Origin: Lutibacter oceani
GTDB lineage: Bacteria; Bacteroidota; Bacteroidia; Flavobacteriales; Flavobacteriaceae
DNA: 64,000 bases
Reading direction: 5' to 3'
Assembly: GCF_003384935.1 (NCBI RefSeq)
Contig: NZ_QTTQ01000009.1
Coordinates: 558,001-622,000 of the forward strand
Below the pieces are notes generated by a model. It made no database searches, was not told the origin of the DNA, and saw only the letters and a program-made list of their open reading frames with translations. The first letter of the stretch is position 1; each line of letters opens with the position of its first letter. Below are positions 61,275 through 64,000 of this stretch, in pieces. The position numbers were made by a program, and so were the translations under genes.

Positions 61275-63971
61275 TTACTTACTATTTAATTCAAATCTAC
61301 TATTTTTTAAAAAGAAAAAGCCTCCAATTAAAATAATACCTACAATAAAAAACCACCAATAACTTATCTGTTTCTTGCCAGCAGTAGCAACTTCTCCTAT
61401 ATAAATAAAACTAGCCCAATAATAGGGTGATTTTTTTAATGAAGAAATATTTTTATTATTCAAATAATCCAATTTTGATGATTGTAAAGCCGCTGATTTA
61501 CTTCCGTATTTAGTGTAATTTTTATAAAAACCTGCCATTAATTTTTCGGTAGATTTATCATTCACTTTCCAAAGTGATACTATTAAGTTTTTTACACCTG
61601 CATAAGAAAAACCACGGGCTAAACTCATTGTTCCTTCACCTTTCCTTAGAGTTCCTATTCCTGTTTCACAGGCACTTAAAACAACTAAATCAAGGTTTAA
61701 ATTATAACCATAAATTTCAGGTAAGTACAACGTTTCATCATAAAATTCAATTGCAGGAGGTGTAAAAAAATCTCCAGCAGTTGCATGTGTAGAAAGATGT
61801 AGCATTGAATATTTTTTCCCAATAGAATCAAAAACATTTTTTACAGCTTCGCCAAAAGTTAAAAAATCTCCCTCTACTTCATTTTCAATACTTTTAGCTT
61901 CTTGTTCTGTAAAACTTAATTCTGCTAAATTTCTATGATTGTTTTTAAATACAGGAAAAAAACCTATTAATTTATCTTCCTTTCTATCACTATTTTTGGT
62001 ATTACTTAATAAAATAGAAGCTGAATACGCATAACTTATATTGGCTTTTTTTATTAAATAAGGTAATTTCTCAAAATTTATTATTTCTGTTTTTTCAGTA
62101 ATTAAGGCATCAAATGGCAAAAAAGAAAATAACCCATCAGGTATTAAAATTATATTTTTGGCTAGCTCTTTCTTAAAAAAATGTTCAAATAGTTTAAATC
62201 CTAAACTTGTATATTTATTTATATTATTTTGAAGTGCAGTACCTCTTTCATCTGAAAATAATTTTAAAAAGCTTAACAATTCTTCTTTAAACACTTCATC
62301 TTTTTCAATTTGAACAACTGAAATAGGCTTGTTTTTTGAAATTGAAAATATATAAACGTTCCTTGTTCCGTCAAAAAACTCAATTAATAGTTCATTATTA
62401 AGTAGTAGTTTTTCTTCAATTTTGTCAATTGAAACTGATGTGTTTAAATTCGCTTTCAAATTTGGATATTTTTCATCAATTTCTTGGTTTAGCAATTGAA
62501 TTTCCTGAAAAACGAACTCACGTTCTTTGGTTAATTTAGCTAATACATTTAGTACTGCATTTTCATTTTTTAATTGTTCTAATGTAATACTTGTATTTAG
62601 CTCCGCTTTTTTTAATTGTAGTTTTTCCTCCTTTATAAAAAGACTATCATTTTTAATTTTTGATTTCGCAAATAAAAGCTCCTTATTTTCTAATAAAACA
62701 ACAGATTTTGTTTGCTCTGCAAATTGAAATGCCTTTTCTAACCAAAGAACATTATTACTTTGCTGAAACATTGTGTAACATAATTCTATACAATTCTCAC
62801 TTCTATTTCTATTTTCTTGTTGCTGTAATAGTTTTGCATTCTGACTTAAATAAGTATCTCTTAACTCATTTTCAATCAAAAAAGACAACTCATAATTTTT
62901 AACTGCTTCTTCAAAATTATTTAGTTGCGATAACACTTTTGCCCTGCCATCAAAAGCTTCTTTTAAAGTGTTCTCAGGATAAAAATAAGTGCTTTTAGGA
63001 TTTTCAAAAATATCCTTCGGAATATAATTAGGCAATAAAGTTATCAGCGCTTTTTGATAATAACTTAAAGCAATTTCACTCTTATTTTGAAACCAATATA
63101 CTTCGGCAATTTTATTGTAAATTTTAGCTGTTTCTCTATCATTTTTTCCAAAAATTATTTTAGAAAACTTTAAAGCTTTTTCGAATTCTATAAGTGCTGG
63201 CTCAAATTTATTTTTTGAAATAAAGCAACTTCCTAATGTAATTGAATTTCTAGTTGAAATGGATAAATCATTAAGTACGTTTAATGTATTTGATAAAATG
63301 GCTTCTTTTTTTGAATTTTCAAATTCGCTTAAAAACAAAAAATTTATTGCTTTATCTGAATGAATTTTAGCTTTTTGATTATTAGAACTTGCATTTAACA
63401 ACCCTAAATTTAGGTATTTTATAGCAGTAACATAGTTTCCTTTTGTTCTGTAAACAGCCGCTAAATTTAAATATCCTGAACCAATTTGAGTATCACTTTT
63501 TTCCTTAATTGCTTTTTCAATGGTAATTTTAATAATATCTTCTGCTCTGTCCACATCTCCAAGCCGCGTATAGTTATTTGCCAAAGGCTTTAAACAGTAT
63601 TCAATTATATTGTAATTAATGTAATTTCGTTTATAAAAAGAATAAGCTTTTTCGTAATAATTAATAGACTCATTTATAAAACCAAACTGTTTTAATTGAT
63701 ATGCATAATTTATATAAAAATAAAGTTGGGCAACTTTTTCCTCTTTATTTAAAGGATTTCTCCATAAATTAGATTCCAGGTTTTTATAAAGAACTAAACT
63801 TTCAATTGTAGTATTTTTTGCAAACTCATCTAAATGAACATAAATAAATTCCGAGTAATTATTTTGTTGCTTTAAACTATCAATGCTTAAAATAAATGAA
63901 TCACTAAATTGCTGCGCTGAAACCAAAAAATTACATAAAAATACGAAAGCAATAATCCCTTTTTTAAGCAT
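61275..63971 (-). CDS. Exported, membrane-anchored TPR-CHAT protease-like protein
   Basis: An 898-residue protein. Signal peptide (about 1-20, ending VSAQ); tetratricopeptide repeats (about 40-400, e.g. GSGYLNLAAVYRTKGNYVTA); a coiled-coil stretch (about 420-500); and a CHAT domain (about 580-860). The CHAT catalytic pair is H729 in MLHLSTHATAGD and C768 in LSACETGIGTLRKGEG, both intact. A C-terminal membrane helix (about 870-888) and a short basic tail follow. The signal and final helix place the TPR and CHAT parts in the periplasm. CHAT domains are caspase-like cysteine peptidases found in several regulated-proteolysis and defence settings. Here the substrate and activator are unknown. Confidence 0.9.
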   Translation of the reverse strand: MLKKGIIAFVFLCNFLVSAQQFSDSFILSIDSLKQQNNYSEFIYVHLDEFAKNTTIESLVLYKNLESNLWRNPLNKEEKVAQLYFYINYAYQLKQFGFINESINYYEKAYSFYKRNYINYNIIEYCLKPLANNYTRLGDVDRAEDIIKITIEKAIKEKSDTQIGSGYLNLAAVYRTKGNYVTAIKYLNLGLLNASSNNQKAKIHSDKAINFLFLSEFENSKKEAILSNTLNVLNDLSISTRNSITLGSCFISKNKFEPALIEFEKALKFSKIIFGKNDRETAKIYNKIAEVYWFQNKSEIALSYYQKALITLLPNYIPKDIFENPKSTYFYPENTLKEAFDGRAKVLSQLNNFEEAVKNYELSFLIENELRDTYLSQNAKLLQQQENRNRSENCIELCYTMFQQSNNVLWLEKAFQFAEQTKSVVLLENKELLFAKSKIKNDSLFIKEEKLQLKKAELNTSITLEQLKNENAVLNVLAKLTKEREFVFQEIQLLNQEIDEKYPNLKANLNTSVSIDKIEEKLLLNNELLIEFFDGTRNVYIFSISKNKPISVVQIEKDEVFKEELLSFLKLFSDERGTALQNNINKYTSLGFKLFEHFFKKELAKNIILIPDGLFSFLPFDALITEKTEIINFEKLPYLIKKANISYAYSASILLSNTKNSDRKEDKLIGFFPVFKNNHRNLAELSFTEQEAKSIENEVEGDFLTFGEAVKNVFDSIGKKYSMLHLSTHATAGDFFTPPAIEFYDETLYLPEIYGYNLNLDLVVLSACETGIGTLRKGEGTMSLARGFSYAGVKNLIVSLWKVNDKSTEKLMAGFYKNYTKYGSKSAALQSSKLDYLNNKNISSLKKSPYYWASFIYIGEVATAGKKQISYWWFFIVGIILIGGFFFLKNSRFELNSK

Positions 63972-64000
63972 CTTCTATTTTTAAATTTTCCAAATTGCAT
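63964..64000 (-). CDS. C-terminal end of an upstream gene (5' truncated, tentative)
   Basis: On the minus strand a frame open from the window edge reads CNLENLKIEDA and stops at 63966-63964, overlapping the CHAT start by 8 bases (ATGCTTAA). Such short stop/start overlaps are common between cotranscribed genes. Only 12 codons are visible, so the product cannot be named. Confidence 0.35.
   Translation of the reverse strand, partial: CNLENLKIEDA

Noticed and set aside
61275..63971. TPR-CHAT as part of a type III-E CRISPR (Craspase) system
   Set aside because: No Cas7-11 or any other cas gene or repeat array is present, and this CHAT protein is exported and membrane-anchored.

Overview
The window is a contiguous piece of a low-GC chromosome from a member of the Bacteroidota, most likely a marine or aquatic Flavobacteriaceae. 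Four things point there: type IX secretion parts (a T9SS plug protein and a 2327-residue adhesin with a type A C-terminal sorting domain), promoters with the Bacteroidota -7 box TAnnTTTG, a Na+-translocating NADH:quinone reductase operon, and many family-typical genes (DUF420, DUF1304, DUF2490, DUF3667, a split subunit III cytochrome oxidase block). I cannot name the species from sequence alone.

Layout. 1-3643: cytochrome c oxidase subunits III (two tandem genes) and IV, then an assembly block with a SCO copper chaperone, a SCO-like neighbour lacking the copper ligands, DUF420 and a small CxxC membrane protein. 3789-5894: an orphan TolC and tsaB (TTG start). 5886-8015: three tandem paralogous secreted proteins of unknown function. 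8064-13004: MscS channel, DUF1304, a DUF255/YyaL-like lipoprotein, dodecin, a DUF2490 barrel and a GNAT enzyme. 12989-22698: housekeeping metabolism (PurD-like ATP-grasp, aminotransferase, desaturase, rsmG, P5C dehydrogenase, NRDE/TANGO2 protein, DUF3667, apaG). 22860-28690: a run of six functionally unrelated genes, all on the minus strand, separated by intergenic DNA carrying recurring motifs. It looks like a gene-cassette-type accessory island. 29019-36970: T9SS plug and nqrABCDEF. 36979-44196: a small protein ending in a sorting-signal-like tail and the giant T9SS adhesin. 44667-48276: GH2 and GH53 glycoside hydrolases that together could degrade beta-1,4-galactan. 48407-50066: tRNA-Arg(CCT), a small secreted protein and a Tat-exported sugar isomerase-like protein. 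50347-55414: a five-gene LolA-like/FtsX-type ABC/outer-membrane-barrel operon. 55586-59952: tRNA-Asn(GTT) and the 2-oxoglutarate dehydrogenase pair sucAB. 60088-64000: a barrel protein and a tightly coupled pair of putative proteases, an exported TPR-CHAT protein and a retropepsin-like aspartyl protease.

How the parts fit. Much of the window serves respiration and energy (terminal oxidase, Nqr sodium pump, 2-oxoglutarate dehydrogenase) and the cell envelope (T9SS cargo and plug, TolC, several barrels, LolA-like ABC system). The most interesting stretches are the cassette-like island, the CHAT/retropepsin pair, the LolA/ABC/barrel operon, the triplicated secreted family with a converted segment, and the ligand-free SCO paralogue. 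All positions were read by eye; no searches were run.
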